Position numbers and translations under genes: made by a program
Shown here: piece after piece, positions 7,758 through 16,681 of the stretch
Numbering within the stretch: the first letter of the stretch is position 1
Layout of the letters: each line of letters starts with the position of its first letter
Notes under the pieces: generated by a model
The model's input: the letters and a program-made list of their open reading frames with translations, nothing else
What the model was told of the DNA's origin: nothing
Databases searched by the model: none
Origin: Haloarchaeobius sp. HME9146
Lineage (GTDB): Archaea > Halobacteriota > Halobacteria > Halobacteriales > Natrialbaceae
Direction of reading: 5' to 3'
Length of the DNA: 64,000 bases
Assembly: GCF_025399835.1 (NCBI RefSeq)
Contig: NZ_JAODVR010000001.1
Coordinates: forward strand, 806,001 to 870,000

Positions 7758-8855
7758 TCAGCGTCGCGCCGCGTCGGCGGCCGGAACCACCCTCTCGACC
7801 ACCGTCCCATGGGGCTCGTTCTCCCTGAACGTGAGCGTCCCATCCGAGAGGGTCACGGTCCAGAACAGCAGCCAGAGACCGAGGCCGGAGCAGTGGACCA
7901 GCGCGTCCTCGGTGCCGTCCCTGATCGCTGCGACTTCGTTGTCCGGGATGCCGCTCCCGGTGTTGGCGACCCGGACCATCACGTGCTCCCTGTCGGGGTG
8001 TTCGACCGAGACGACGACCGTTGTCGACGGGTCGTTGTGTCGAATCGCGTTGTCGATGGCCTCGGTCACGGCGAAGGAGAACTGGGGGTGCACCATGGCA
8101 GGGGCGGACGCCGGCAGTTCCGTGGTGACCGCCGTCGTCCCGTGGGCGGATGACATGGCGTCGACGCTCTGGGCGACCACGTCGACGAGGTCGATGGCGG
8201 TCGAGTCGGCGTCCTCCCACACCCGGTTGAGGCGCTTCGCCTGGCCGCTCAACCGTTCGACGTTCTCCGAGTGCGCCCGGACCCTCTCCAGCGCTTCGAC
8301 AGCCTCGGCGTCGTCGACGCTGTCCACGAGCAGGTCGGTGTAGCCACGGATGATGGTCGTCTCGTTGCGCAGGTCGTGCCTGAGGACCCGATTGAGCACG
8401 GTCACCCGCCGGTTCAGTCTGTCGACGGCGGCCTTCTGGCTGCGGAGTGTCTCCTGTTCGTCGAGGAGTCGTTCCCGGTATTCCGTCACGGCGAGTCCGA
8501 TGACGGCGGTCGCAGCCGAGGCGTTCAGCAGCAACACGGGGACGTTCTGGATGGGTACCCCGTCCAGTTGCTGCATCGAGATGAGGACGGCGGCGACGAC
8601 GAGTCCCACGCCAGCCGAGGCGACGGTCCAGGAGAAGACCCGGAAACTGTCCCCGAGACCGAGTTGCAGCCGGGAGAGCCGGTTCGCACCGTAGATGAGA
8701 CAGCCCGCGAGCACGGCCAGCAGCCCTGACTCGCCGACGGTCGAGACCAGCGAGTCACGGTGCCACACGAGATGGACGAACGCGGCGAGCAGGTACAAGC
8801 CGCCGAGGAGGAACACGGGGACGGACCGGTATCGTTCGAGGGCCGCCCTGTGCAT
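7758..8855 (-). CDS. Membrane sensor histidine kinase
   Basis: A 365-residue protein with four predicted membrane segments in residues 10-125, no recognisable periplasmic sensor, then a helical linker and HisKA domain with LRHDLRNE (phospho-acceptor H160). The HATPase domain has the N box around N269 (FAVTEAIDNAIRHND) and the G1 box near 297-305 (ANTGSGIPD). It resembles haloarchaeal four-helix membrane kinases. No response regulator is nearby, as is common in haloarchaea, so its partner is unknown. Confidence 0.88.
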   Translation of the reverse strand: MHRAALERYRSVPVFLLGGLYLLAAFVHLVWHRDSLVSTVGESGLLAVLAGCLIYGANRLSRLQLGLGDSFRVFSWTVASAGVGLVVAAVLISMQQLDGVPIQNVPVLLLNASAATAVIGLAVTEYRERLLDEQETLRSQKAAVDRLNRRVTVLNRVLRHDLRNETTIIRGYTDLLVDSVDDAEAVEALERVRAHSENVERLSGQAKRLNRVWEDADSTAIDLVDVVAQSVDAMSSAHGTTAVTTELPASAPAMVHPQFSFAVTEAIDNAIRHNDPSTTVVVSVEHPDREHVMVRVANTGSGIPDNEVAAIRDGTEDALVHCSGLGLWLLFWTVTLSDGTLTFRENEPHGTVVERVVPAADAARR

Positions 8856-8950
8856 ACTGGCGGGAAGCGTGGCTGGTGACTTAATCTATCGGGCCAGAAC
8901 GCTCAGAGGGCTGCTGTTTTCCCGAAAAAACGAGGGGTTTTCTGGAGAAC

Positions 8951-9382
8951 CTACGATTTCTCCTGCAACTGCCGAACCGTCAACACCGGCCTGTCGCACG
9001 TCCGGACCACGCGCTCGGCCACACTGCCGATCAAGAACCGGTTCTCGCCGTGCCGTCCCCTCGTCCCGGTCGCCACCAGGTCGGCGTCGACCTCGCGGGT
9101 GTACTCGCAGATCTCGGCCGCGGGGCGGCCCTCGCGGACGGCGGTGACGACCTCGGCATCGGTCTCGGCGGTGACCGTCTCGAGGGCTTCCTCGCCGCTC
9201 TCTTCGAGGGCGGCGCGGAACTCGTCGCGCACCGATTCGGGCGACGATTCGACCTCGGAGGCGTCGACGACGTACAGAGCGTGGACGGTGGCCTCGAAGC
9301 GCTCGGCGAGGTCGAGCCCGACCGTGACGGCTCGCCTGACGCTCTCGGAGCCGTCGGTGGCGATGACGACGGTATCGAACAT
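8951..9382 (-). CDS. Universal stress protein (UspA)
   Basis: A 143-residue single-domain UspA protein. It begins with the usual strand and loop (VVIATDGSE) and has the ATP-binding signature GTRGRHG...FLIGSVAERV near the end. I chose the ATG at 9380-9382 because the longer frame would add 44 basic residues. It is divergent from the next UspA gene at 9523. UspA dimers bind ATP and act in stress survival; the exact role is unknown. Confidence 0.9.
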   Translation of the reverse strand: MFDTVVIATDGSESVRRAVTVGLDLAERFEATVHALYVVDASEVESSPESVRDEFRAALEESGEEALETVTAETDAEVVTAVREGRPAAEICEYTREVDADLVATGTRGRHGENRFLIGSVAERVVRTCDRPVLTVRQLQEKS

Positions 9383-9522
9383 ACGGCAAGCGTCGCAGTG
9401 GGACGGCTTAAAGCCCGCGCCACGTCGCCATCTCGTCGTGCTGCGGGCGAGTCGCGGGCAGACCCTGGCGCGGTGGGACCGACCCCTGTAGCTTTTTGGT
9501 GCCCGGCGTTGCACTCACGAGC

Positions 9523-9993
9523 ATGACCGACTCCCCGCCCGCGACGGCTCCGCTCGACGTCGAGATGGTCCTCGTACCGGTCGACGGCAGCGACGAGTCC
9601 GTCACGGCCGTCGAGTACGCGGTGGCCATCGCCGAGAAGTACGACGCCAAGGTCCACGCCGTCTACGTCGTCGGCCAGGACGTGGTCCGGGGTATCGAAG
9701 AGGGTGTCCTCGACCAGGCGGAGGTCGCCGACGACGCCCAGACGTTCATCGAGCAGGTCGAAGACAGCGTGGGGGGGACCGAGGTCCCCCTGAACAGTTC
9801 GACCGCCTACGGCTTCTCGACCCATCGCAAGACCCAGCATCCGGGCAGCGTCATCCTCGACACCGCCGACGACCTGGAGGCGGACTTCATCGTGGTGCCC
9901 CGCGAGCCGCTGACCAGTGACTCCGGCGACGTGCTGGCGAAGGCCGCAGAATACGTGCTGCTGTACGCGAGTCAACCGCTGCTGTCGGTCTGA
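9523..9993 (+). CDS. Universal stress protein (UspA), degenerate ATP site
   Basis: A 156-residue UspA-like protein (EMVLVPVDGSDES at residues 13-25). The usual G-x2-G-x9-G ATP loop near the C-terminus is replaced by VVPREPLTSDSGDVLAK, so it may be a non-ATP-binding type. The TATA-like CTTTTTGG lies about 27 bases before the ATG, indicating a leaderless mRNA. It is one of three UspA genes within 2 kb. Confidence 0.85.
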   Translation: MTDSPPATAPLDVEMVLVPVDGSDESVTAVEYAVAIAEKYDAKVHAVYVVGQDVVRGIEEGVLDQAEVADDAQTFIEQVEDSVGGTEVPLNSSTAYGFSTHRKTQHPGSVILDTADDLEADFIVVPREPLTSDSGDVLAKAAEYVLLYASQPLLSV

Positions 9994-10002
9994 GTCGAGG
10001 GC

Positions 10003-10554
10003 TCAGGAATCGTCCAGCAGCAACGACATCTCTAACTCGAAGCTCTCGGAGCCACAGGTCTCGAAGCCGGTGTCCCGGTAGAGCGAGACGGCGGCGGTGT
10101 TCCAGCGCTCGACGGTGAGCCAGACGCGCTCGACGCCCTCCTCGTGGCCGTACCCGAGCAGTGTCTCGAGGAGCTGGCGGCCGATACCGGCGCGCTGGTA
10201 CGCCTGGAGGACGAAGATGGCGAGTTCGTGGGCGACCTGGTCGGTCTCGAAGGTGCTGGTGTCGGGGACGAGGGTCGCGTGGCCGACGACGCGACCGTCG
10301 TGGCGGGCACAGATGTTCAGCCCCTCGCCGACGATGGTGTCGAGCCAGTCGCGGATGCGGCCCTCGCCGGTCGGGGGAATCCCCTGGGCGCGGTCGGCGG
10401 GGTCGAAGTCGAGGTACATCGCGGTGATGTCGTCGACGTCGTCCATGTCTGCGGGCTCGAGTTCGATGGTGCGCTCCTCCTTGTCCGCGAACGACCGCGG
10501 TGGCGTCGGGAACGGGCCAGCTGGCTCGTCCGGGTAGACGCGTTCCGGACTCAT
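10003..10554 (-). CDS. GNAT-family N-acetyltransferase
   Basis: A 183-residue protein with the GNAT fold. The acetyl-CoA binding motif A is in YQRAGIGRQLLETLL (R/Q-x-x-G-x-G/A), followed by the typical WNTAAVSLYRDTGFE segment. The first 30 residues are an extra Pro-rich tail. It overlaps the upstream UspA gene by 4 bases (ATGA), so the two are translationally coupled. The substrate could be a protein N-terminus, lysine or small molecule. Confidence 0.85.
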   Translation of the reverse strand: MSPERVYPDEPAGPFPTPPRSFADKEERTIELEPADMDDVDDITAMYLDFDPADRAQGIPPTGEGRIRDWLDTIVGEGLNICARHDGRVVGHATLVPDTSTFETDQVAHELAIFVLQAYQRAGIGRQLLETLLGYGHEEGVERVWLTVERWNTAAVSLYRDTGFETCGSESFELEMSLLLDDS

Positions 10555-10919
10555 CGGACTAATCTCACCGTGATGTTGGCGTTGAGCAGGACGAACTCGG
10601 TGATCGGCCCGAGCCGTATCTTGCCCATCGGGCTCTGGGTGCCGCCGCCGATGGCGAGCTGGTCGAAGTCCTCGCGTTCGGCGATATCGACGAGCGTGCT
10701 ACCCGGGTGGCCCGACACCACCCGGACCTCGGCGTCGATGCCGGACTTCTCGACGAGTTCGCGAGCCTGTTCGGCCATCTCGGACTGTTCGCGCTTCGCC
10801 TCGTCCTTCTCGACGACGACGATTGTCAACTCGTCACCGGCCTCCTTCGTCCGCTCTATCGTCTTTCGCAACGTCCGCATCGACTCGTCGCTTCCCTCGA
10901 TTCCGAGCAGCACTCTCAT
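10551..10919 (-). CDS. Small universal stress protein (UspA)
   Basis: A 122-residue short UspA domain, with LLGIEGSDES at the N-terminus and GGGTQSPMGKIRLG..TEFVL, a recognisable form of the ATP-binding signature, near the C-terminus. It is the first gene of a two-gene operon with the acetyltransferase. The shortness reflects a compact central region rather than truncation, since both ends are present. Confidence 0.85.
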   Translation of the reverse strand: MRVLLGIEGSDESMRTLRKTIERTKEAGDELTIVVVEKDEAKREQSEMAEQARELVEKSGIDAEVRVVSGHPGSTLVDIAEREDFDQLAIGGGTQSPMGKIRLGPITEFVLLNANITVRLVR

Positions 10920-11036
10920 GTTCTTACGTCCACCCGCCCCCGTGAAAACCGTTGCCCCACGACCTGCGCCCGTCCAAGCTCAAACGGGCGTTTGAGCCTG
11001 GGATACGGCCTTTATCCTGCCTGTCGTGGTAGTCGT

Positions 11037-13097
11037 ATGCGCAGTTCCCTCCCCGCACTCGTGCTCGCTGGCATCCTCGTGGTGTCGGCGGTCGGTGCCG
11101 GCCTCGTGGCCGTCACCGGCGGATTCGACCCTGCTCCAGACGACCCCTCACCCGACGACCCCGGCTCGAACGTGGGCGACGGGAGCGTCACACAGTTCGA
11201 ATCGGCGGCTGCCTTCACCGCCTACGTCCAGGCCGCCCAGGACCGCGGCGGCTACGGCGGCTTCCTCGGTGGCGTCGCCGTCGCGGAACCGGGGGTCGAG
11301 TTCACCACCGACTCGGCGAGCAGCGGTGCCGCCGAGGGCGGTGACGGGGCCGCTGGTCAGGCCGGGAGTGCGTCGGCCACCGACGGTGCGTCGCGCGTCT
11401 CCGGAACCAACGTGCAAGAGACGGGCATCGACGAGCCCGACCGGGTGAAGACCGCGCCCGACGGCTCCGCCATCTACTACGCGGACGGCCGCGGCTACTG
11501 GGGTGAGGGCGGCCAGACCCGCGTCCTCGACACCAGCGACCCCGCCGCGCCCGCGGTCGTGGAGAACATCGATGCCTCCGGGAAACTCCTCCTTTCGGGT
11601 GACACCCTCGTCGTCTTCGACCAGCGGGGCATCTACGCCTACGACGTGTCCGACTCCGCGAACCCGGAGCGGACCTGGTCGCGCACCCTGAACGCGAGCG
11701 TCCGGTCGGCCCGCCTCGTGGACGGGCGGCTCTACCTCGTCCTCCAGAAGGGGGTTCGCCCCGACCACCCCTGCCCGGTCGAACCGTTCGGTGACGGCCC
11801 TGGCATCGCCTGTACCGACGTGTACCACCCGACCAGCCAGACCGACGCGACCGTGACCTACACGACGGCAGTCCTCTCGCCGGAATCGGGGGAGACCCTG
11901 GACTCCGTGACCGTGCTGGGGACCTACGGCCACTCGGCGACCTACGTCTCCGAGAACGCGGTGTACCTGACCTACACGAAGCGGGTGAGCCACGCCGAGA
12001 CGTTCGAGGGGTACCTCGAATCGAGCGACCTGCTCGACCAGCAGGCCGAGAGCCGGCTCGACGAACTCGCCACCTACGACCTCTCGTCGCGGGCGCGACA
12101 GGTCGAACTCCAGGCGCTCGTGCAGAACTGGCTCGCCCGGCAACCCGCCGAGGAGCGCCAGGAACTCCAGCAGCAGTTCCAAGAGGGCTACCAGCAGTAC
12201 GTCGAGGACCGCAAGCGCCAGCTGCTCCGCTCCGGCATCGTGAAGATCGCTATCGGGGACGACGGTGACTCGCTCTCGGTCGCCGAGACGGGCGAGGTGC
12301 CGGGCCGTCCGCTGAACCAGTGGGCGCTCGACGAGCACGACGGCGAGCTCAGGATCGCCACGACGGTCGACCCGTGGGGTGCGACCTCCACGAACGACCT
12401 CTACACGCTCGATTCCTCGCTCTCCATCCAGGGGTCGGTCGAGGACATGGGCGTCACCGAGCGCATCTACTCGGTCCGGTTCATGGGCGACACGGCCTAC
12501 GTCGTCACGTTCCGCCAGATAGACCCGTTCTACGTGGTCGACCTCTCCGATTCGGCGAACCCCGAAGTCAAGGGTGAGGTCAAACTGCCCGGCTTCTCGC
12601 GGTACCTCCATCCCATCGGCGAGGACCGGATGCTCGGCATCGGGCAGGAGGACGGGCAGGTAAAGGCGACCGTGTTCGACGTGTCCGACCCGCAGAACCC
12701 GACCGTCGCGGAGTCGAAGATACTCGACGCCCGCTGGTCCGCAATCGCCCAGACCCACCACGCGTTCCTCCACGACCCGAAGCACGACGTGTTCTTCTTG
12801 CCCACCGAGCGCGGCGGCTACGTCTTCGGCGAGGACCTCTCCCAGAAGACGTTCGTGCAGACGGACACCCCGGCGACCCGGGCGGTGTACCTCGACGACT
12901 ACCTGTACGTGTTCAGCGAGTCCGAACTCGTCGTTGTGGACGAGAATTCGTGGGAGACCGTGGCGGAGGTCGTGCTCGGCGTCGATGGCGGCGAGGAACG
13001 CGAGGAGAAGCCGATACCGACGGAACCTGAGGACTACCAGCGCGAGAAGAACGTCCACATGGCCTCGCTGGCGTCCGGCGCATCCGGCGCGGTGTAG
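11037..13097 (+). CDS. Secreted beta-propeller domain protein
   Basis: A 686-residue protein with an N-terminal membrane or signal segment (residues 7-26), then a low-complexity Asp/Pro/Gly linker and a large domain typical of the beta-propeller family PF09826 (GTNVQETGIDEPDRVKT, then repeated VFDVSDPQNP-type blades). Residues about 320-395 are a long, charged, helical insertion (coiled-coil-like) between blades, which is unusual. I chose the ATG at 11037 because CTTTATCC, a TATA box, lies about 28 bases upstream. It acts outside the membrane; function unknown. Its 3' end overlaps the opposing esterase gene by 64 bases. Confidence 0.88.
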   Translation: MRSSLPALVLAGILVVSAVGAGLVAVTGGFDPAPDDPSPDDPGSNVGDGSVTQFESAAAFTAYVQAAQDRGGYGGFLGGVAVAEPGVEFTTDSASSGAAEGGDGAAGQAGSASATDGASRVSGTNVQETGIDEPDRVKTAPDGSAIYYADGRGYWGEGGQTRVLDTSDPAAPAVVENIDASGKLLLSGDTLVVFDQRGIYAYDVSDSANPERTWSRTLNASVRSARLVDGRLYLVLQKGVRPDHPCPVEPFGDGPGIACTDVYHPTSQTDATVTYTTAVLSPESGETLDSVTVLGTYGHSATYVSENAVYLTYTKRVSHAETFEGYLESSDLLDQQAESRLDELATYDLSSRARQVELQALVQNWLARQPAEERQELQQQFQEGYQQYVEDRKRQLLRSGIVKIAIGDDGDSLSVAETGEVPGRPLNQWALDEHDGELRIATTVDPWGATSTNDLYTLDSSLSIQGSVEDMGVTERIYSVRFMGDTAYVVTFRQIDPFYVVDLSDSANPEVKGEVKLPGFSRYLHPIGEDRMLGIGQEDGQVKATVFDVSDPQNPTVAESKILDARWSAIAQTHHAFLHDPKHDVFFLPTERGGYVFGEDLSQKTFVQTDTPATRAVYLDDYLYVFSESELVVVDENSWETVAEVVLGVDGGEEREEKPIPTEPEDYQREKNVHMASLASGASGAV

Positions 13098-14014
13098 GCA
13101 TCGCCCGCATCTCCGCCGGCCCAGTCGTGGCCCATCCCCTCGACCTCCCAGTACTCGACTGCGACGTTTCCTGTCCCGTCCTCGAACTGCCGCCTGCGCC
13201 AGTCGTAGCCACCCGTCGTCCCAGAATCGTCTGATTCTGGTGTCGCGTCGACGTTCCCGTCGTCGGCCCCGTCGCTCGCGAGGTCGTTCGTCTCGATGGC
13301 CTGCACGGTCGCCTGGTCGCCGTTGACCGGGTAGACGGTGGTGTCGCTCGTCCCGTGGAAGACGATAGTTGGAACCTCGCCGACGACGCCGTTGGCCTGC
13401 ATCGCGTCGTAGGCGGCCTCGCCCTGATAGTACGGGTCCGGACCCCCCCACGTCATCGCGTAGGTGGCGCCCGTCGCGGTCTCGGCGGCGTCGTACTCCA
13501 GCCCGGAGTGGACCCCGCCCGCGGCGTACACGTCGGGGTAGGCCACGAGCAGGTTCGGGACCATCGCAGCCCCCGCGGAGAAGCCGGCGACGTACACCCG
13601 CGAGGCGTCGAGCGATTCTTCGGCGATCTCGTGCTGGGCGATGCTGGTGATGCTCTCGCCCTCGCCCGACCCGCGCTCGGTGTTGTAGTCGTAGTACCAG
13701 TTCCAGCAGTCGAAGCTGTTCGCGAACGACGACTGGTCCGGGTACACCACGACGAACCCCCCGCGCTCGGCGACCGCGTTCATCCCGGTCGCCCGGGCGA
13801 ACTCGGCCGGCTCCTGGCCGCAGCCGTGGAGCATCACCAGCAACGGCTTGCCGGCCGCCCCGTCGGAGGGGACGTACTTCGTGTAGTGGTAGCCGTCCCA
13901 GTACTCGTGGGTGAAGCTGCCGCCCGCCGCGAGGGTCCCTGTCGACCCGGCCGCGACCGCGCCCGTGGCTGCCAGTGCTGTCCCCGCCGACTTCAGGATG
14001 TCACGTCGCCTCAT
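13034..14014 (-). CDS. Tat-exported esterase (PHB depolymerase family)
   Basis: A 326-residue alpha/beta hydrolase. Residues 1-31 form a Tat signal (MRRRDILK, then a hydrophobic stretch and AXA-like site). The oxyanion HGCGQ motif is at 63-67, the nucleophile is S146 in GFSAG, and a GMGHDW motif near the end supplies the catalytic His. This matches secreted esterases of the polyhydroxybutyrate depolymerase/feruloyl esterase type. The start is the ATG at 14012-14014 rather than the GTG 15 bases upstream because the twin-arginine motif follows directly. The last 64 bases overlap the beta-propeller gene on the other strand. Confidence 0.87.
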   Translation of the reverse strand: MRRRDILKSAGTALAATGAVAAGSTGTLAAGGSFTHEYWDGYHYTKYVPSDGAAGKPLLVMLHGCGQEPAEFARATGMNAVAERGGFVVVYPDQSSFANSFDCWNWYYDYNTERGSGEGESITSIAQHEIAEESLDASRVYVAGFSAGAAMVPNLLVAYPDVYAAGGVHSGLEYDAAETATGATYAMTWGGPDPYYQGEAAYDAMQANGVVGEVPTIVFHGTSDTTVYPVNGDQATVQAIETNDLASDGADDGNVDATPESDDSGTTGGYDWRRRQFEDGTGNVAVEYWEVEGMGHDWAGGDAGDAYTAPDAPDASEAMWTFFSRW

Positions 14015-14125
14015 GGCAATACTTGCCACGCGGTCTCCGTCCGGGGTATAGCCACGGGTTCACACGTTAACCGTGATGGTGATTCGTGGTGGTGTGTGTC
14101 TGTCGACCGTAGCTGAAATTCCGGA

Positions 14126-14270
14126 TGGCGCGTGCTTGCGAGCGTGCTGGAAGCCGCGAGCCAGCAGCGCGCGAGGGATGAGGACCGCAGCCGCAGGCGA
14201 GGACCGGAATCGGCTGGGGAGGGGGTGGTTCGGTGCTGTGCGGGGCGGTTCCATTGCCACCCGCGCGAGT
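14126..14270 (+). repeat. Dispersed intergenic repeat, copy 1
   Basis: This segment matches the reverse complement of 28166-28325 in several blocks in the same order: a CTTGCGAGCGTGCTG block followed by AAGCCGCGAGCC, GCGCGAGGGA, TCGGCTGGGGAGGG, GCTGTGC, and GCCACC..GCGCGAGT. The spacing between blocks differs by a few bases. It occupies most of the 14015-14397 gap, upstream of both divergent neighbours, and carries no convincing gene. Confidence 0.7.
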
Positions 14271-14397
14271 GAACTGCTCGTCGGCACCATCACTAGACCT
14301 GTTTCTCCCTACGACCCCACTCGAACTACACCGACCAACCACAACCGCACCGACAGCCAGCGAAGCTTTTTCCCGGTTGCCGCCAGACGCACAGCCA

Positions 14398-15153
14398 ATG
14401 ACCGAGCAGACGCCCGACGATTCCCCCGAGGTCCCCGACGCTGTCGACGAGGAGCCGGACACCCCAGAACGAGCCGACCTGGAACAGACCAGAGACGACC
14501 AGGAACCGGCAGCCGAGTCGGCCGAGCAGTCAGAACCGGCCGCAGTTTCTGACACTGAGACGGCCGAATCCGACGCAGCCGACACAGCCGCCACCGAATC
14601 CGAGACGGACGCCGAAGCCGACACCGACCCCACCCCCGGCGTTCCCTCCGAGGAGAACCTCGACGTGCCCGAGGACGTGGCGAAGTACGACCGCTTCAAG
14701 AAGATGGACGGGGCGCAGTACGACCGCGTCAACGAGTTCCTGCGCGACCGGACCTACATCACGGCCCGCGAGTGGGCCATCGCCCGGCTGTGTTCCGACT
14801 TCCGCACCGAGACGGGCGTCGAGATGACCAAGATTGGTGAGAACCTGCCCGAACTCGTCCCGTTCATGACCGACACGTACACGCCACAGGCCGTGAACCA
14901 GGCGCGCTCGGCGTTCGAGGACAAGATTCGGACTGCAGGCGCGACGTTCCTCTACGGCGCGATGTGTGACTTCTTCACCGCCGAGGAGCTGGACGACGTG
15001 ATGTACGAGGCGACCGAGGTCGCGAAGTTCCTGCTCGAGGTGGAGGGCGTGAACCTCTCGGTCGAGGAGGAACTCGACGCCGAAGAGCGCATCTCGTCGG
15101 TGATGCGGGAGGTGCGCGAGGCGAGTTCGGAACTGCGCGAGCAAGAGGAGTAA
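14398..15153 (+). CDS. Conserved haloarchaeal protein (DUF5806-like)
   Basis: A 251-residue cytoplasmic protein. Residues 1-90 are a disordered, extremely acidic Asp/Glu/Ala/Thr tail; residues 95-251 are a conserved helical domain (KYDRFKKMDGAQYDRVNEFL, then ITAREWAIARLCSDFRTETG). I remember this domain as DUF5806, found across haloarchaea; function unknown. The ATG at 14398 is the first after the dispersed repeat. The acidic tail is likely to vary between species. Confidence 0.8.
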   Translation: MTEQTPDDSPEVPDAVDEEPDTPERADLEQTRDDQEPAAESAEQSEPAAVSDTETAESDAADTAATESETDAEADTDPTPGVPSEENLDVPEDVAKYDRFKKMDGAQYDRVNEFLRDRTYITAREWAIARLCSDFRTETGVEMTKIGENLPELVPFMTDTYTPQAVNQARSAFEDKIRTAGATFLYGAMCDFFTAEELDDVMYEATEVAKFLLEVEGVNLSVEEELDAEERISSVMREVREASSELREQEE

Positions 15154-15308
15154 TCGGTTACCCGGCCAGCAGCCGAGTCGTGTGCTCTGAATGCTCTGAA
15201 CGACGACGAGCGCGTGTCCCCCGGGCCGATGACCAGTGAGGGTGCTCGTTTCCTCACCGGCGTGGGTGGAAGCACGGTTGCTATCTACCGTGACTGCCTT
15301 TCTCTATC

Positions 15309-16649
15309 ATGGGTTCGAAGGGCAACCGTCGCGAATCGGCAGTCGACCGAACTGCAGGGACCCGGCGACCCGCGGTCGGTCGACGGGCGCTCTTGCAGGG
15401 GATGGCTGTCGGCGTCCTCTCGGCCGGTGTCGGAGGGGCCAGCACGACGGTCGCCGTCGCCAGCGCGGACGAAACGCTCGAATGGGACGGTAGACCGGTC
15501 GTGCTCTCCGAGCCGAACACGACCTACCAGCTCGTGAGCGACTTCTACGGGACCATCACCATCGAGGCGAACGGCATCACCCTCGACGGCGCAGACTTCG
15601 TCATCGAACCGACGGAAGAAACGGGCCAGCCGGGAGACGGTGTGGCCGTCAGGCCGATGCAACGAGCGCCGACCGATGGACCACCGGATGAGGAGGAATC
15701 CTCGGACGAGATCGAACCATTGGGCGAGGATGAATCACCGGCTGAGAGCGACTCACCGGGCGAGGCTGGACCTTCAGACGAGAATGGACCACCGGGTGAG
15801 GGTTCCGTTCGGGGAGACGAGGCGGTCATCGGCGTCAGCATCGAGAACCTCGTGGTCAAGAACGCCCAGACCGGTATCCGGGCGTTCAACGCCCCGGCCC
15901 TTCGCCTGAAGAACGTGGACGTGGAGGGGGCACGCGGTGGCGTCAACGTCTCCTCCGCGTCGTGGGACGTGGCCGACAGCGACCGGTCGGTCCCGGCCGA
16001 GACGGTCCTCGAACAGGTTCGTGTCCGTCGGTCGCAGTGGGACGGCTTCGTGGTGGCTCGGACGCCGGTTCGGTTCCGCAGCTGTCTGGCCGACCGGTGC
16101 GGTGGGCCAGCCAGGGCGTCGGGGTTCAGGCTGCAGGACAACGGGATGGTCTCGATATCGAGGTGCCTCGCGCAGAACTGCAACGAGTACGGGTTCCATC
16201 TGACCAGCGAGACCCCGACGGATGCATCGGTCCGGATGGCCGCCGCGCTCGGGAACGGAACCAGCGGCATCCACAGCCACGCCGTCGACGACCTGGAGCT
16301 GTACTGCTGTTACGCCGGGGAGAACGCCATCGATGGCATCGCCGTGGTCGAGGTCGACCGGCTGTCGATGCTGGACTGTACCGCGAGTGAGAACGACGGG
16401 ACCGGCATCGCGGTCGTGACGACCGATGCGGGCACCGGCATCTACGCGGGGGTCGTAGCCGAGGGGAACGGGGAGCAGTTACGGCTTCCAGCGGCGTTCG
16501 AGGAACGGCCGCGCGGGGACTTCGCCCACGAGGGCTGTGTCCCGAGTACAATGAAGGACCGGCTCCTCGACTGGGCTGCCCAGAAGCGCGAGAGGACCGA
16601 ACCAGTGGAACCGCCGGCCAGTCCGCCAGGCAACGGTGGGTCGGTGTGA
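15309..16649 (+). CDS. Tat-exported right-handed beta-helix protein
   Basis: A 446-residue protein. A Tat signal lies at about residues 24-50 (GRRALLQGMAVGVLSAGVGG). The mature part has short repeating strands with NAQTGIRAF, NEYGFHL, GTSGIHSH and NDGTGIAVV turns, typical of right-handed parallel beta-helix (pectin-lyase-like, NosD-type) proteins that bind or cut polysaccharide. Residues about 120-165 are an acidic linker with degenerate ESPGE/DENGPPGE repeats inserted inside the helix. No catalytic residues can be assigned. The gene stands alone. Confidence 0.82.
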   Translation: MGSKGNRRESAVDRTAGTRRPAVGRRALLQGMAVGVLSAGVGGASTTVAVASADETLEWDGRPVVLSEPNTTYQLVSDFYGTITIEANGITLDGADFVIEPTEETGQPGDGVAVRPMQRAPTDGPPDEEESSDEIEPLGEDESPAESDSPGEAGPSDENGPPGEGSVRGDEAVIGVSIENLVVKNAQTGIRAFNAPALRLKNVDVEGARGGVNVSSASWDVADSDRSVPAETVLEQVRVRRSQWDGFVVARTPVRFRSCLADRCGGPARASGFRLQDNGMVSISRCLAQNCNEYGFHLTSETPTDASVRMAAALGNGTSGIHSHAVDDLELYCCYAGENAIDGIAVVEVDRLSMLDCTASENDGTGIAVVTTDAGTGIYAGVVAEGNGEQLRLPAAFEERPRGDFAHEGCVPSTMKDRLLDWAAQKRERTEPVEPPASPPGNGGSV

Positions 16650-16681
16650 CCCAGGGCCGGTCGGCGCGTCAGGTCGCGTTT

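Noticed and set aside
6486-8153. A 555-codon open frame on the plus strand
   Set aside because: Antisense to the DHH phosphoesterase and histidine kinase, which carry all family motifs.
11148-13451. A 767-codon open frame on the minus strand
   Set aside because: Antisense to the beta-propeller gene and running into the esterase in another frame; low-complexity product.
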